From: JBGQOJ01 sp052119585
Lineage (GTDB): Bacteria > Pseudomonadota > Alphaproteobacteria > Rhodobacterales > Rhodobacteraceae
Direction: 5' to 3'
DNA length: 64,000 bases
Assembly (NCBI RefSeq): GCF_052119585.1
Contig: NZ_JBGQOJ010000004.1
Span: forward strand, 1-64,000
A program made the translations under genes and the position numbers. Below the pieces are notes generated by a model. That model saw only the letters and a program-made list of their open reading frames with translations. It did no database searches and was not told the DNA's origin. Shown here piece after piece: positions 16,762 to 24,693 of the stretch (the first letter of the stretch is position 1; every line of letters starts with the position of its first letter).

Positions 16762-17657
16762 CCAAACGTTTGGTTTCAATCGGGGAATGCATGGTCGAAC
16801 TGGCCCCCTCTGCGGCAGACCAGTTCAAAATGGCGTTCTCCGGCGATACGTTGAATACCGCGTGGTATGCCCGCCGCTTGTTGCCGGCCAGTTGGCAGGT
16901 CGACTATGTCACAGCCGTCGGAACCGACGCCATATCCAGCCGGATGGTGGATTTCTTTGCCTCCAGCCGAATTGGAACCGGGCACATCCGGCGCGAACCG
17001 GACCGGACAGTGGGCCTGTACCTGATCGAGCTGACAGACGGAGAACGCAGTTTTGCCTATTGGCGCAGCCAAAGTGCCGCACGACTGTTGGCGCAAGATC
17101 CGGCGCATCTGGCACAGGCGTTTGACGGCGCCGATGTCCTATACCTGTCCGGCATCACGCTGGCGATTCTCGACGCTGAAGGCCGCAAAACCCTGATGGC
17201 CGCGCTGGACGCCGCACGCGCGAACGGTGCCACCGTCGCGTTCGATCCGAACCTGCGCCCACGCCTGTGGCCCGACACCCAAACCATGTGCGATGCGGTC
17301 ACCGAGGCCTCGATGCGCGCCGACATCGTTCTACCCTCGCACGAGGACGAGGCGAGCTATTTTGCCGATACATCGGTCGAGGCGACCGCAAAACGCTATG
17401 CCGCCTGCGGTGCAGGAATCGTCATCGTCAAGAACGGCAGCGGCCAAATTCTGGCGCATGATACCGGCGTCACCACCACCCATGATCCCGTCACCGATGC
17501 AAAAGTCGTGGACACAACCGCCGCCGGCGACAGCTTTAACGCGGGATTTCTGGCGGCGTATCTGACGGGCGGGTCATTGGGCGATGCGGTGGACGCAGGC
17601 AAGCATCTTGCCGCAAAAGTCATCGGCGGGCATGGCGCGCTGGTTGATATTGCCTGA
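16758..17657 (+). CDS. kdgK: 2-keto-3-deoxygluconate kinase
   Basis: The 299-residue PfkB-family sugar kinase has the N-terminal RLVSIGECMVELAP, the FSGDTLNTAWYARRL substrate region, VAFDPNLRPRLWP, and the C-terminal PfkB signature DTTAAGDSFNAGFLAAYL with the catalytic Asp. It phosphorylates KDG, the common product of UxuA and KduD, to KDPG for Entner-Doudoroff aldol cleavage. It starts at ATG 16758, overlapping the GntR gene stop, so regulator and kinase are co-translated. Confidence 0.94.
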   Translation: MTKRLVSIGECMVELAPSAADQFKMAFSGDTLNTAWYARRLLPASWQVDYVTAVGTDAISSRMVDFFASSRIGTGHIRREPDRTVGLYLIELTDGERSFAYWRSQSAARLLAQDPAHLAQAFDGADVLYLSGITLAILDAEGRKTLMAALDAARANGATVAFDPNLRPRLWPDTQTMCDAVTEASMRADIVLPSHEDEASYFADTSVEATAKRYAACGAGIVIVKNGSGQILAHDTGVTTTHDPVTDAKVVDTTAAGDSFNAGFLAAYLTGGSLGDAVDAGKHLAAKVIGGHGALVDIA

Positions 17658-17675
17658 TCCCGGATAACGATCAAA

Positions 17676-17702
17676 GGCCCCGACTGACGTTCAGAAGGGG
17701 CC
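17676..17702. terminator. Hairpin terminator between kdgK and cycA
   Basis: GGCCCC (17676-17681) and GGGGCC (17697-17702) form a stem with a 15-base loop between two convergent genes. It could serve both strands; there is no strong T-run. Confidence 0.5.
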
Positions 17703-17751
17703 ATTGTATCAGTGTTTCAGATATCTGCCCGCCAAGGGGCGCGCGCCCGAA

Positions 17752-18186
17752 TCAGGACGGGCCGACGCTGGCAAGATAGGCATAGACGTCTTCCATGCCT
17801 TTGTTCAGCTTGAACGCCATTTTGCTTTTGGCGCCATCATCGCCGGTCGCCTCTTTCAGAAAGCCGCTTGGGTCCTGAACATATTTCACAAAATTCACCT
17901 CATCCCAGACCACGGCCTTTTCACCGGCCGCCGCCATCGAACTGGAATAGCCTTTGAAACCCGGCACCGCGCCCGCAGTCCGGCCTGCGATGCCATACAG
18001 GTTCGGGCCAACTTTTCCGCCCTTCACAATGGCTGTGCCGTCATCGGCCGTGACCGAATGACAGGCTTTGCATTTCTTGAAGACATCCTCGCCGGCCTCT
18101 GGATCCCCCGATCCAGCATGGCTGTCGGCAAAAGCAGGGGCGGCAAGCAAAGTCGCCGCGACGATAAGAGCAAATTTCGAGGTCAT
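17752..18186 (-). CDS. cycA: Cytochrome c2
   Basis: The 144-residue class I c-type cytochrome has a Sec signal (residues 1-21, ending AAPAFADS), heme motif CKACH (Cys39, Cys42, His43), and a distal KSKMAFKLNKGMEDVYAYL with the likely axial Met. The GRTAGAVPGFKGYSSSM and FVKYVQDPSGFLKEATGD segments are those of Rhodobacter cytochrome c2, a periplasmic electron carrier between the bc1 complex and oxidases or reaction centres. Start: ATG at 18186 with GGAG six bases before; upstream ATGs at 18192, 18198 and 18240 are in frame. Confidence 0.88.
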   Translation of the reverse strand: MTSKFALIVAATLLAAPAFADSHAGSGDPEAGEDVFKKCKACHSVTADDGTAIVKGGKVGPNLYGIAGRTAGAVPGFKGYSSSMAAAGEKAVVWDEVNFVKYVQDPSGFLKEATGDDGAKSKMAFKLNKGMEDVYAYLASVGPS

Positions 18187-18453
18187 AGACATCTCCATGG
18201 GGTATACGATTTCCTTGTTATACATAATCTTACGCAGCAAGAGTCAAATAGGATGAAAGTGGCATAGCCCGAAAACACGCGGCACAGCCAATATTTTCGT
18301 TCAGAAACAAAAAGATACAGCGCTCACGTCTTGGTGCGTGACGTTTCGACGCGTAAACCCGCACCAAAAACCCGTTCGCGCCCGCCCCACCGACCATGTT
18401 AAAGGCCATCGCAAACACACCGTATCTGACCGAACCAACCATGAACGCATGAC

Positions 18454-18993
18454 ATGACCGATATGATTCCGGCCTGGGTGAACGGCACATTGACGCCCGT
18501 CGAAAAACTGAAGGTTCATCAAAAGGGCCTGCGGCACAAGGCCGTTTCCGTCTTTGTCATGGCCGGCGACCGTGTGCTGATCCAGCGCCGCGCGCTGTCG
18601 AAATACCATACCCCCGGCCTTTGGGCCAACACCTGCTGCACGCATCCGGCATGGAACGAGGCGGCATTGGATTGCGCGGTTCGCCGTCTGCGAGAGGAGC
18701 TGGGCATCACCGGCCTTGCCCCCCTGCACCGCGACACCGTTGAATATCGCGCGGACGTGGGCGGCGGGTTGACAGAGCACGAGCTGGTCGAGATTTTCCT
18801 TGCCCCCGCCCCTGCCACATTGACGTGGGATCTGAACCCGAACGAGGTCGAGGCCGTGCGATGGATCACTCTGCCGGCGCTGGCGGCAGAGGTCGCCGCC
18901 GCACCCGACCTGTTCACCCCCTGGCTGCGGATCTATCTGGACCGGCACCGGGACACCATCTTTGGCCCTAGGCCCGCAGGCGCTCGCCCTTAG
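18454..18993 (+). CDS. idi: Isopentenyl-diphosphate delta-isomerase (type I)
   Basis: The 179-residue Nudix-fold enzyme has KGLRHKAVSVFV, the catalytic cysteine in NTCCTHPAWNE, the Nudix-like REELGI and the Glu/metal segment ADVGGGLTEHELVEIFL. It interconverts IPP and DMAPP for isoprenoid synthesis. The C-terminal 26 bases overlap the convergent flavoenzyme gene. No pathway partner is adjacent; in related bacteria idi often lies with photosynthesis or carotenoid genes, which are absent here. Confidence 0.93.
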   Translation: MTDMIPAWVNGTLTPVEKLKVHQKGLRHKAVSVFVMAGDRVLIQRRALSKYHTPGLWANTCCTHPAWNEAALDCAVRRLREELGITGLAPLHRDTVEYRADVGGGLTEHELVEIFLAPAPATLTWDLNPNEVEAVRWITLPALAAEVAAAPDLFTPWLRIYLDRHRDTIFGPRPAGARP

Positions 18994-21382
18994 GATCGAA
19001 CGGCGGCTCTGGCAACAACACCGCGCGATGCGGCCTGCCCAGAATGGCGATGCTGACCTCGTCGCCCGCCTTCAGCGCACCCGCCTTGATAAACCCCATC
19101 GCCAGCGACTTGCCGACGCAATAGCCGTAAGCCCCCGACGACACCCGCCCCACCGGCGATCCGTCAGGCGTGAAAACCGGCTCGCCGCCCGTGGCATCCG
19201 CGTCAACTGCGTCGATCTCGAACATCACCAACTGTTCGCGCGCGGGGCGGTCCATCACTGCGGCGCAGGCCGCCTTGTTCAGAAAGTCCTTTTCCATCCG
19301 GATCAACCGGTCAAGCGCCACCTCTTGCGGCCAATACTCCGGCGAATATTCGCGGCCCCAGCTGCCATAGCCCTTTTCCACGCGCAGCGACATCAACGCA
19401 CGGCTACCGACAGGACCTGCGCCAAACTTTTTTCCCGCCTCCAGCAACGCCTGATACAACGGCACCTGATGGTCGGTATTGCAATGCAGTTCCCAGCCAA
19501 GGTCGCCGGTAAACGACACCCGGATCGCCACGACAGGCAGGCCCGCAACCTTGATCCGCGCGGACCGCAGGAACGGAAACGCAGACGTCGCCAAATCCGT
19601 ATCAGTCAAACCTTGCAACAATTCACGGCTTTTTGGGCCAGCAACATTAAAACCGCACATATCAATGGTTCTGGACGCAAACTGCGTTCCCTCTGGCAAA
19701 GGCCGCGCATCGAAGAACCGCTTGTGATAGCGTTCCGCCATGCCCGACCCCACGATCATGAATTCGTCCGCCGCCAGACGCGTCACGGTAAAATCGCCTG
19801 CGATGCCGCCGTTCACCCCGATCAAGGGCGTCAGACAGGACCGGCCCACCGCCTTTGGCATCCGGTTGGCGAACAGCGCGTTCAGCCAATCCTCTGCCCC
19901 CGCCCCCTTTACCTCGTATTTGGCAAAGTTCGAGATATCGATGATCCCCGCCCTGTCACGCAGCATCCGGCACTCTGCCCCCACAGGCTCGAACCAGTTC
20001 TGTCGCGTAAACCCGTGGGTTTCCAGCACGCCGGGTTTGTCCGCGAACCACAGAGGATGCTCCCACCCGTAGTTCAGGCCGAACACGCCGCCCATCGCCG
20101 CCTGCACCGCATAAGCGGGGCGCACCCGCACTGGCCGCCCCGCTTCGCGCTCTTCGTGCGGAAAGTGGATCTTGAACCGGTTGGAGTATTGGTCGCGCAC
20201 CCGCGCCTTGGTGAACGCCTTGTCGGCCCAGTCGCCGAACCGCGCCACTTCCCAGGCGAACATGTCGTATTGGCTTTCGCCCGAGATGATCCATTGGGCA
20301 GACATCAACCCCATGCCGCCCGACTGGCTGAACCCCGGAATGATCCCGTTGCAACAGAAATAATTCCTTAGATCGGGGTGCGGCCCGAACAACACATTGC
20401 TGTCGGGTGACCAGATCATCGGCCCGTTGATCACCCGCTTGATCCCCGCCGTGCCGACCACAGGCACGCGGTCGATCGCGCGCATCATATTCTCCTCGAT
20501 CCGCCCCAGATCGTCGGCAAACAGCTCGTGCCCGAACCCTTGCGGCGTGCCGTCCTCGGCCCAGAACTTCATGTTCTTCTCATAGGCGCCCACCAGCAGG
20601 CCCTTGCCTTCCTGCCGCAAATAATACTCGCCATCGCGGTCCGCCACCGAAGGTAAACGCCGATCCATCGCCGCAATTTCGGGAATGGTTTCGGTGACGA
20701 AATACTGGTGCTCGGTCGGCATCAACGGCAGTTCGATCCCCGCCAGCGCCGCAACCTCGCGCCCCCAAAGGCCCGCCGCATTGATCACCCACAGGGTGTG
20801 GATATTGCCGTTCGGTGTTTCGACGATCCAGCTTCCGTCTGGCTGCTGGATCGTCGCGGTCACAGGGCAGAACCGGTGGATTTCCGCACCCTTCGCCCGT
20901 GCGCCCGCAGCATAGGCCTGCGTCACGCCGCTGGGGTCCACGTTGCCGCCATCGGGTTCGTACATGATGCAGCGAACCCCGTCGAAGTTCACCAGCGGGT
21001 GCAGGCGCTCTGCCTCGTCGCGGCTGACCTCGTGAAAGTTCATCTTGTAGTATTTCGCCTTGGCCGCTTGCAGGCGCAGCTGATGCTCTCGTGCCTCTGT
21101 CTGCGCCAGATACAGCGATCCCGGCTGGAACACGCCGCAGCCCTGACCCGTCTCTGCCTCCAGCTGTTTATACAGGGTCATCGTATAGTGCTGGATGCGG
21201 CTGATGTTGGTCATGTCATGCAGCCCGTGGATATTCGCCGCCGCGTGCCATGTGGACCCCGACGTCAGCTCTGATCGCTCCAGCAGGACCACATCGGTCC
21301 ACCCGAGTTTCGCCAGATGGTAAAGGATAGAGCAGCCGATAACGCCGCCGCCGATCACAACGGCCTGTGCATGGGTGCGCAT
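18968..21382 (-). CDS. Dimethylglycine/sarcosine dehydrogenase-like FAD protein with GcvT domain
   Basis: The 804-residue fusion has an N-terminal DAO-type FAD domain (residues 1-370; AVVIGGGVIGCSILYHLAKLG, SGSTWHAAANIHGLHD with the FAD-linking His region), a middle FAO_M segment, and a GcvT aminomethyltransferase-like domain (about 420-800; IIDISNFAKYEVKG, FTGDLGWELHCN, YGSWGREYSPE). It resembles dimethylglycine and sarcosine dehydrogenases that oxidatively demethylate N-methyl groups, passing the C1 unit to tetrahydrofolate. AAGGAAG nine bases before ATG 21382 sets the start. It is 120-160 bases downstream of hpsN-racemase-cuyA on the same strand, so an N-methylated sulfonate or amine is a possible substrate; glycine betaine derivatives remain the conservative choice. 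Confidence 0.82.
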   Translation of the reverse strand: MRTHAQAVVIGGGVIGCSILYHLAKLGWTDVVLLERSELTSGSTWHAAANIHGLHDMTNISRIQHYTMTLYKQLEAETGQGCGVFQPGSLYLAQTEAREHQLRLQAAKAKYYKMNFHEVSRDEAERLHPLVNFDGVRCIMYEPDGGNVDPSGVTQAYAAGARAKGAEIHRFCPVTATIQQPDGSWIVETPNGNIHTLWVINAAGLWGREVAALAGIELPLMPTEHQYFVTETIPEIAAMDRRLPSVADRDGEYYLRQEGKGLLVGAYEKNMKFWAEDGTPQGFGHELFADDLGRIEENMMRAIDRVPVVGTAGIKRVINGPMIWSPDSNVLFGPHPDLRNYFCCNGIIPGFSQSGGMGLMSAQWIISGESQYDMFAWEVARFGDWADKAFTKARVRDQYSNRFKIHFPHEEREAGRPVRVRPAYAVQAAMGGVFGLNYGWEHPLWFADKPGVLETHGFTRQNWFEPVGAECRMLRDRAGIIDISNFAKYEVKGAGAEDWLNALFANRMPKAVGRSCLTPLIGVNGGIAGDFTVTRLAADEFMIVGSGMAERYHKRFFDARPLPEGTQFASRTIDMCGFNVAGPKSRELLQGLTDTDLATSAFPFLRSARIKVAGLPVVAIRVSFTGDLGWELHCNTDHQVPLYQALLEAGKKFGAGPVGSRALMSLRVEKGYGSWGREYSPEYWPQEVALDRLIRMEKDFLNKAACAAVMDRPAREQLVMFEIDAVDADATGGEPVFTPDGSPVGRVSSGAYGYCVGKSLAMGFIKAGALKAGDEVSIAILGRPHRAVLLPEPPFDPKGERLRA

Positions 21383-21540
21383 AAACTGGGGCTTCCTTGT
21401 GCTGTGTCCCCTGAGCATCGCCCGACCGGGACATCAACTATGGCCAATTAGCGACATCGAACACCACCATCCGCGCCATATCACCGCCGGGATGGCGCAG
21501 ACACCGCAGGACCGGGATCACAAGGCAGCGCCGTTGCGGC

Positions 21541-22854
21541 TTAGGGAACCTCTGGCACGCTCAGATCGAACACCCTGTCGGGAAAGAATTTGGCAAGCCG
21601 GATGTCGGCACTTCGGGCGTGGCCCTCCATGCCTTCCATCCGCGAAATCCGCGCGGTCGCTTCGGCCAATGGCCCTGCTGCCGCCCGCGTCGCCCGCTGC
21701 CAGGTGACGGTTTTCATGAACTTGTGCACCGACAGACCGCCGGTATACCGCGCCGCGCCAGAGGTCGGCAAAACATGGTTCGGACCAGAGGATTTGTCAC
21801 CAAAGGCAACGGTTGTCTCCTCGCCCAGAAACAGGGAGCCATAGGACTGCAACCGCGCAAGCCACCAATCCAGATCAGCCGCCTGCACATGCAGATGCTC
21901 GGGCGCATAGGCGTCGGCCACGCCCGCCATCTCCTCTGGGGTATCGCACAGGATCACTTCGGCATGGTCGCGCCAGGCCAGCCGCGCATTGTCGCCGTTC
22001 ACCGCAGGAAGCGCGCCGATCAACACGGGCACCCGCGCCATGACCGCCTTTGCCAGGGCGGCGTCGCTCGTGACCAGCCAGACGGGCGAATTATACCCGT
22101 GTTCCGCCTGCCCGACCAGATCGCTGGCAACCAGATCCGCATCCGCCGTCGCATCGGCGATGACCATGCTGTCGGTCGGACCGGCGAACATATCGATCCC
22201 CACCTGTCCGAACAAAATCCGCTTAGCCTCGGCCACGAACTGATTTCCGGGCCCGACCAGAATATCCGCCCTGGGCAGGCCGAACATCCCCTGTGCAAGC
22301 GCCGCCACCCCCTGCACGCCCCCCATGTTCAAGATAACATCGGCCCCGCAAAGGTTCATCGCAAACAGAATGGCCGGCGGTATCCCCACACCCGCCCGCG
22401 GCGGCGAACAGGCTGCGATATGCCCGACACCCGCGACCCTGGCCGTGGTCACCGTCATGATCGCCGAGGCGATATGGCTATACCGCCCCCCCGGAACATA
22501 ACAGCCCGCCGCACGGATCGGAATCTGCCGCTGTCCCGCGACAAGGCCGGGGATAATCTCGACCTCGCAATCGGTGATCGTCGCCTTCTGCGCCTCGGCA
22601 AAACGGCGGATGTTGTCACGGGCAAACCGGATATCCGCCTTCAGCCGCTCGGGCACCAGCGCCTCTGCCCGCGCCAGCGCCTCGGGCGAGACCACAACCT
22701 CGCCCTCCCAGCCGTCCAGTGTGCGGTTATAGTCGCGCGCCGCTCCCTCTCCGCCCTTCGCCAGCACGGCAAGCATCGCCTCGACGTGGCCGCGCACGTC
22801 TTGCTGCCCGCTGTCAGGTTGGCGCACTGCCTGCTTCAGATACGTGACGGCCAT
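21541..22854 (-). CDS. hpsN: HisD-family dehydrogenase, probable sulfopropanediol 3-dehydrogenase
   Basis: The 437-residue histidinol-dehydrogenase-fold enzyme matches the HpsN branch rather than biosynthetic HisD: DGWEGEVVVSPEAL, AGCYVPGGRYSHIASAIMT, NMGGVQGVAALAQGMFGLP, DILVGPGNQFVAEAKR, FAGPTDSMVIADATAD and TSGAARYTGGLSVHKFMKTV. HpsN oxidises (R)-2,3-dihydroxypropane-1-sulfonate to (R)-sulfolactate with NAD. Neither hpsO/hpsP nor suyAB is nearby. Instead it is three bases from an amino acid racemase and downstream of cuyA, so another sulfonated alcohol may be used. Ribosome site AAAGGGA. Confidence 0.78.
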   Translation of the reverse strand: MAVTYLKQAVRQPDSGQQDVRGHVEAMLAVLAKGGEGAARDYNRTLDGWEGEVVVSPEALARAEALVPERLKADIRFARDNIRRFAEAQKATITDCEVEIIPGLVAGQRQIPIRAAGCYVPGGRYSHIASAIMTVTTARVAGVGHIAACSPPRAGVGIPPAILFAMNLCGADVILNMGGVQGVAALAQGMFGLPRADILVGPGNQFVAEAKRILFGQVGIDMFAGPTDSMVIADATADADLVASDLVGQAEHGYNSPVWLVTSDAALAKAVMARVPVLIGALPAVNGDNARLAWRDHAEVILCDTPEEMAGVADAYAPEHLHVQAADLDWWLARLQSYGSLFLGEETTVAFGDKSSGPNHVLPTSGAARYTGGLSVHKFMKTVTWQRATRAAAGPLAEATARISRMEGMEGHARSADIRLAKFFPDRVFDLSVPEVP

Positions 22855-22857
22855 GAC

Positions 22858-23544
22858 CTATCCCTTTGAAAACCGGACGATCGCGTCCACCAGAACATCC
22901 ATCGTGTCGACCGCAGTCGCACGCGGATCGACCGCCTCCGCGACCAGCGAAAATTCGGTGCAGGCGATCAGTTGCACCACCGCCCCCTGATCCGCCAGAT
23001 CGGCAGAGGCCCTGCGCAGCGCATCCCGCGCGGCATCACTGGCACCTGCAATCTTAAGCCCCCGGATCGCCGCAAGCAGCGCATCCTCGTCCACCGGATA
23101 GGCCGCAACCCGCCCCGCCCGCGCCAGTGGTTCGTCGAACAGCCGCGTTTTGCGCAGCGCCGGCGAGCCGATTATGCCGACCTTGCCCGTCGTCATTTCC
23201 GAAGCCCTGTCTGCCGACAACCGGACCATATCAAGGAACGGAATATCGACCGCCAGATCAATCTCGTCGGCATAATGGTGCGCCGTGTTACAGGCCATCG
23301 CCAGCGCCTCTGCCCCCGCCGCCCGCAAGCGTTCCGCCATCGCAACCAGCACCGGCGCGGGGTCCGCCCCCGTCCCGTCGATCAGCGCCGCGATCCGGCT
23401 TGGCACCTGCGTGTTGCTGTCCACGATCAGCGGCACATGGTCGGCGTCGTCAGCCGCATCCACCGCCCGTACCAGCCGCGTCATCAGATCAACGGTGGCC
23501 GCCGGCCCCATGCCGCCCAGAATACCGACAACGCGCGGCGCCAT
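22858..23544 (-). CDS. Aspartate/glutamate racemase-family protein (possible cysteate racemase)
   Basis: The 228-residue protein begins VVGILGGMGPAATVDLMTRL and has both catalytic cysteines of the PLP-independent racemase family, in MACNTAHH and LIACTEFSLV. These enzymes invert the alpha-carbon of acidic amino acids. Sitting between cuyA (3-base gap) and hpsN (3-base gap), a racemase acting on cysteate, a structural analogue of aspartate, would deliver the enantiomer that CuyA uses. That substrate is inference; plain aspartate racemase is possible. Confidence 0.75.
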   Translation of the reverse strand: MAPRVVGILGGMGPAATVDLMTRLVRAVDAADDADHVPLIVDSNTQVPSRIAALIDGTGADPAPVLVAMAERLRAAGAEALAMACNTAHHYADEIDLAVDIPFLDMVRLSADRASEMTTGKVGIIGSPALRKTRLFDEPLARAGRVAAYPVDEDALLAAIRGLKIAGASDAARDALRRASADLADQGAVVQLIACTEFSLVAEAVDPRATAVDTMDVLVDAIVRFSKG

Positions 23545-23547
23545 GGA

Positions 23548-24561
23548 TCACTGCGCCTGCGCGGTGAAATCGAACTGCGAGGTATAGCCGAACAAACCCG
23601 CCGCCCCGCCGGTGTGCAGGAACACGACCCGTTCGCCCTTTTTGAAATGCCCCTTGCGGATCAGATCAATCAGGCCAGCCGCCCCCTTGCCGGAATAGAC
23701 AGGGTCCAGCAACAGCCCTTCAAGCTGGGCGAACATGTTGATCGCCTCGAAGGTATCTGCGCGGGGAATGCCGTATCCTTCGCCCACGTAATCCGTGTTC
23801 GCCACAACATCCTCGCGCTTGACGATGCCCGCACAGCCCATTTTATCGGCGGTCGCACAGGCAAGGTTGAACACGTTTTCCTCTTGCTTGGCCTTTGGCG
23901 CGCGCACCCCGATGCCCAGCAAAGGGATATGCGCGTTGATCGCCTTCAGGCCCACGATCAGCCCCGCCTGCGTTCCCGCGCTGCCGGTCGCGGTCACGAA
24001 ATGGTCGATCACCAGCCCGCGGTCATTGGCCTGTTGCACGGTTTCAAAGGCGCAATTCACATAGCCAAGCGCCCCCGTCGGGTTCGAGCCGCCACCGGGG
24101 ATGGTGTAGACCGTCTTGCCCTTGGCGCGGAACGCCTCTGCCACGGCTTCCATCTCGGCGTTCATGTCCAGGCCGGGGCCGCGTTTTTCCGATGTCGCCC
24201 CATGCAGATAGTCCAGAAAGACGTTGCCCGAATGGTTGTAATTCGGGTCGTTCGATCCGGTGCGGTCCTCTAGCAGCAGATGGCAGTCCACCCCCAGTTT
24301 CGCCGCGAAGGCCGCCGTCTGGCGCGCGTGGTTCGATTGGGTGGCCCCCTGCGTCATCACCATATCGGCCCCCATCCGCTCTGCCTCGGCCATCAGGAAT
24401 TCCAGCTTGCGGGTCTTGTTGCCGCCTGTGCTCATGCCCGTGCAATCGTCGCGCTTTATCCAGATTTCGGGTCCGCCCAGTTCTTTTGTCAGGCGGTCCA
24501 GCCGTTCCAGCGGAGTGGGAAGATGGGCCAGAAACAGACGGGGAAAATGGGCAAGATGCAT
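23548..24561 (-). CDS. cuyA: L-cysteate sulfo-lyase (D-cysteine desulfhydrase family)
   Basis: The 337-residue PLP fold-II enzyme has IWIKRDDCTGMSTGGNKTRK with the Schiff-base Lys in GNKTRKLE, the QGATQSNHARQTAAFA loop, ATGSAGTQAGL and the C-terminal FLHTGGAAGLFGY. The family holds D-cysteine desulfhydrase, ACC deaminase and CuyA. The overall sequence and the neighbouring racemase, hpsN and taurine genes point to CuyA, which cleaves cysteate to pyruvate, sulfite and ammonium. GGAGG lies six bases before the ATG. It heads a three-gene operon cuyA-racemase-hpsN. Confidence 0.85.
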   Translation of the reverse strand: MHLAHFPRLFLAHLPTPLERLDRLTKELGGPEIWIKRDDCTGMSTGGNKTRKLEFLMAEAERMGADMVMTQGATQSNHARQTAAFAAKLGVDCHLLLEDRTGSNDPNYNHSGNVFLDYLHGATSEKRGPGLDMNAEMEAVAEAFRAKGKTVYTIPGGGSNPTGALGYVNCAFETVQQANDRGLVIDHFVTATGSAGTQAGLIVGLKAINAHIPLLGIGVRAPKAKQEENVFNLACATADKMGCAGIVKREDVVANTDYVGEGYGIPRADTFEAINMFAQLEGLLLDPVYSGKGAAGLIDLIRKGHFKKGERVVFLHTGGAAGLFGYTSQFDFTAQAQ

Positions 24562-24616
24562 GATGGGCCTCCAAAGGTTTCGCCCGAACCATAGAACCGC
24601 AAGCCCTTATTTCAAA

Positions 24617-24651
24617 ACAAAAAAGACGCACCCCCGACAGATGCGTCTTTT
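24617..24651. terminator. Rho-independent terminator between tauC and cuyA
   Basis: AAAGACGCA (24622-24630) pairs with TGCGTCTTT (24642-24650). Flanking A and T runs make it usable on both strands; on the minus strand it ends tauABC and separates it from cuyA. A second small hairpin TTTCGGG-ATA-CCCGAAA lies at 24663-24679. Confidence 0.75.
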
Positions 24652-24693
24652 CTGAAAAGCCGTTTCGGGATACCCGAAATCTGCGCCCTGAAA

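Noticed and set aside
18962..20371. 469-codon plus-strand frame opposite the dimethylglycine-dehydrogenase-like gene
   Set aside because: Arg/His/Pro-rich composition typical of antisense frames in high-GC genes; no start signal or domain.
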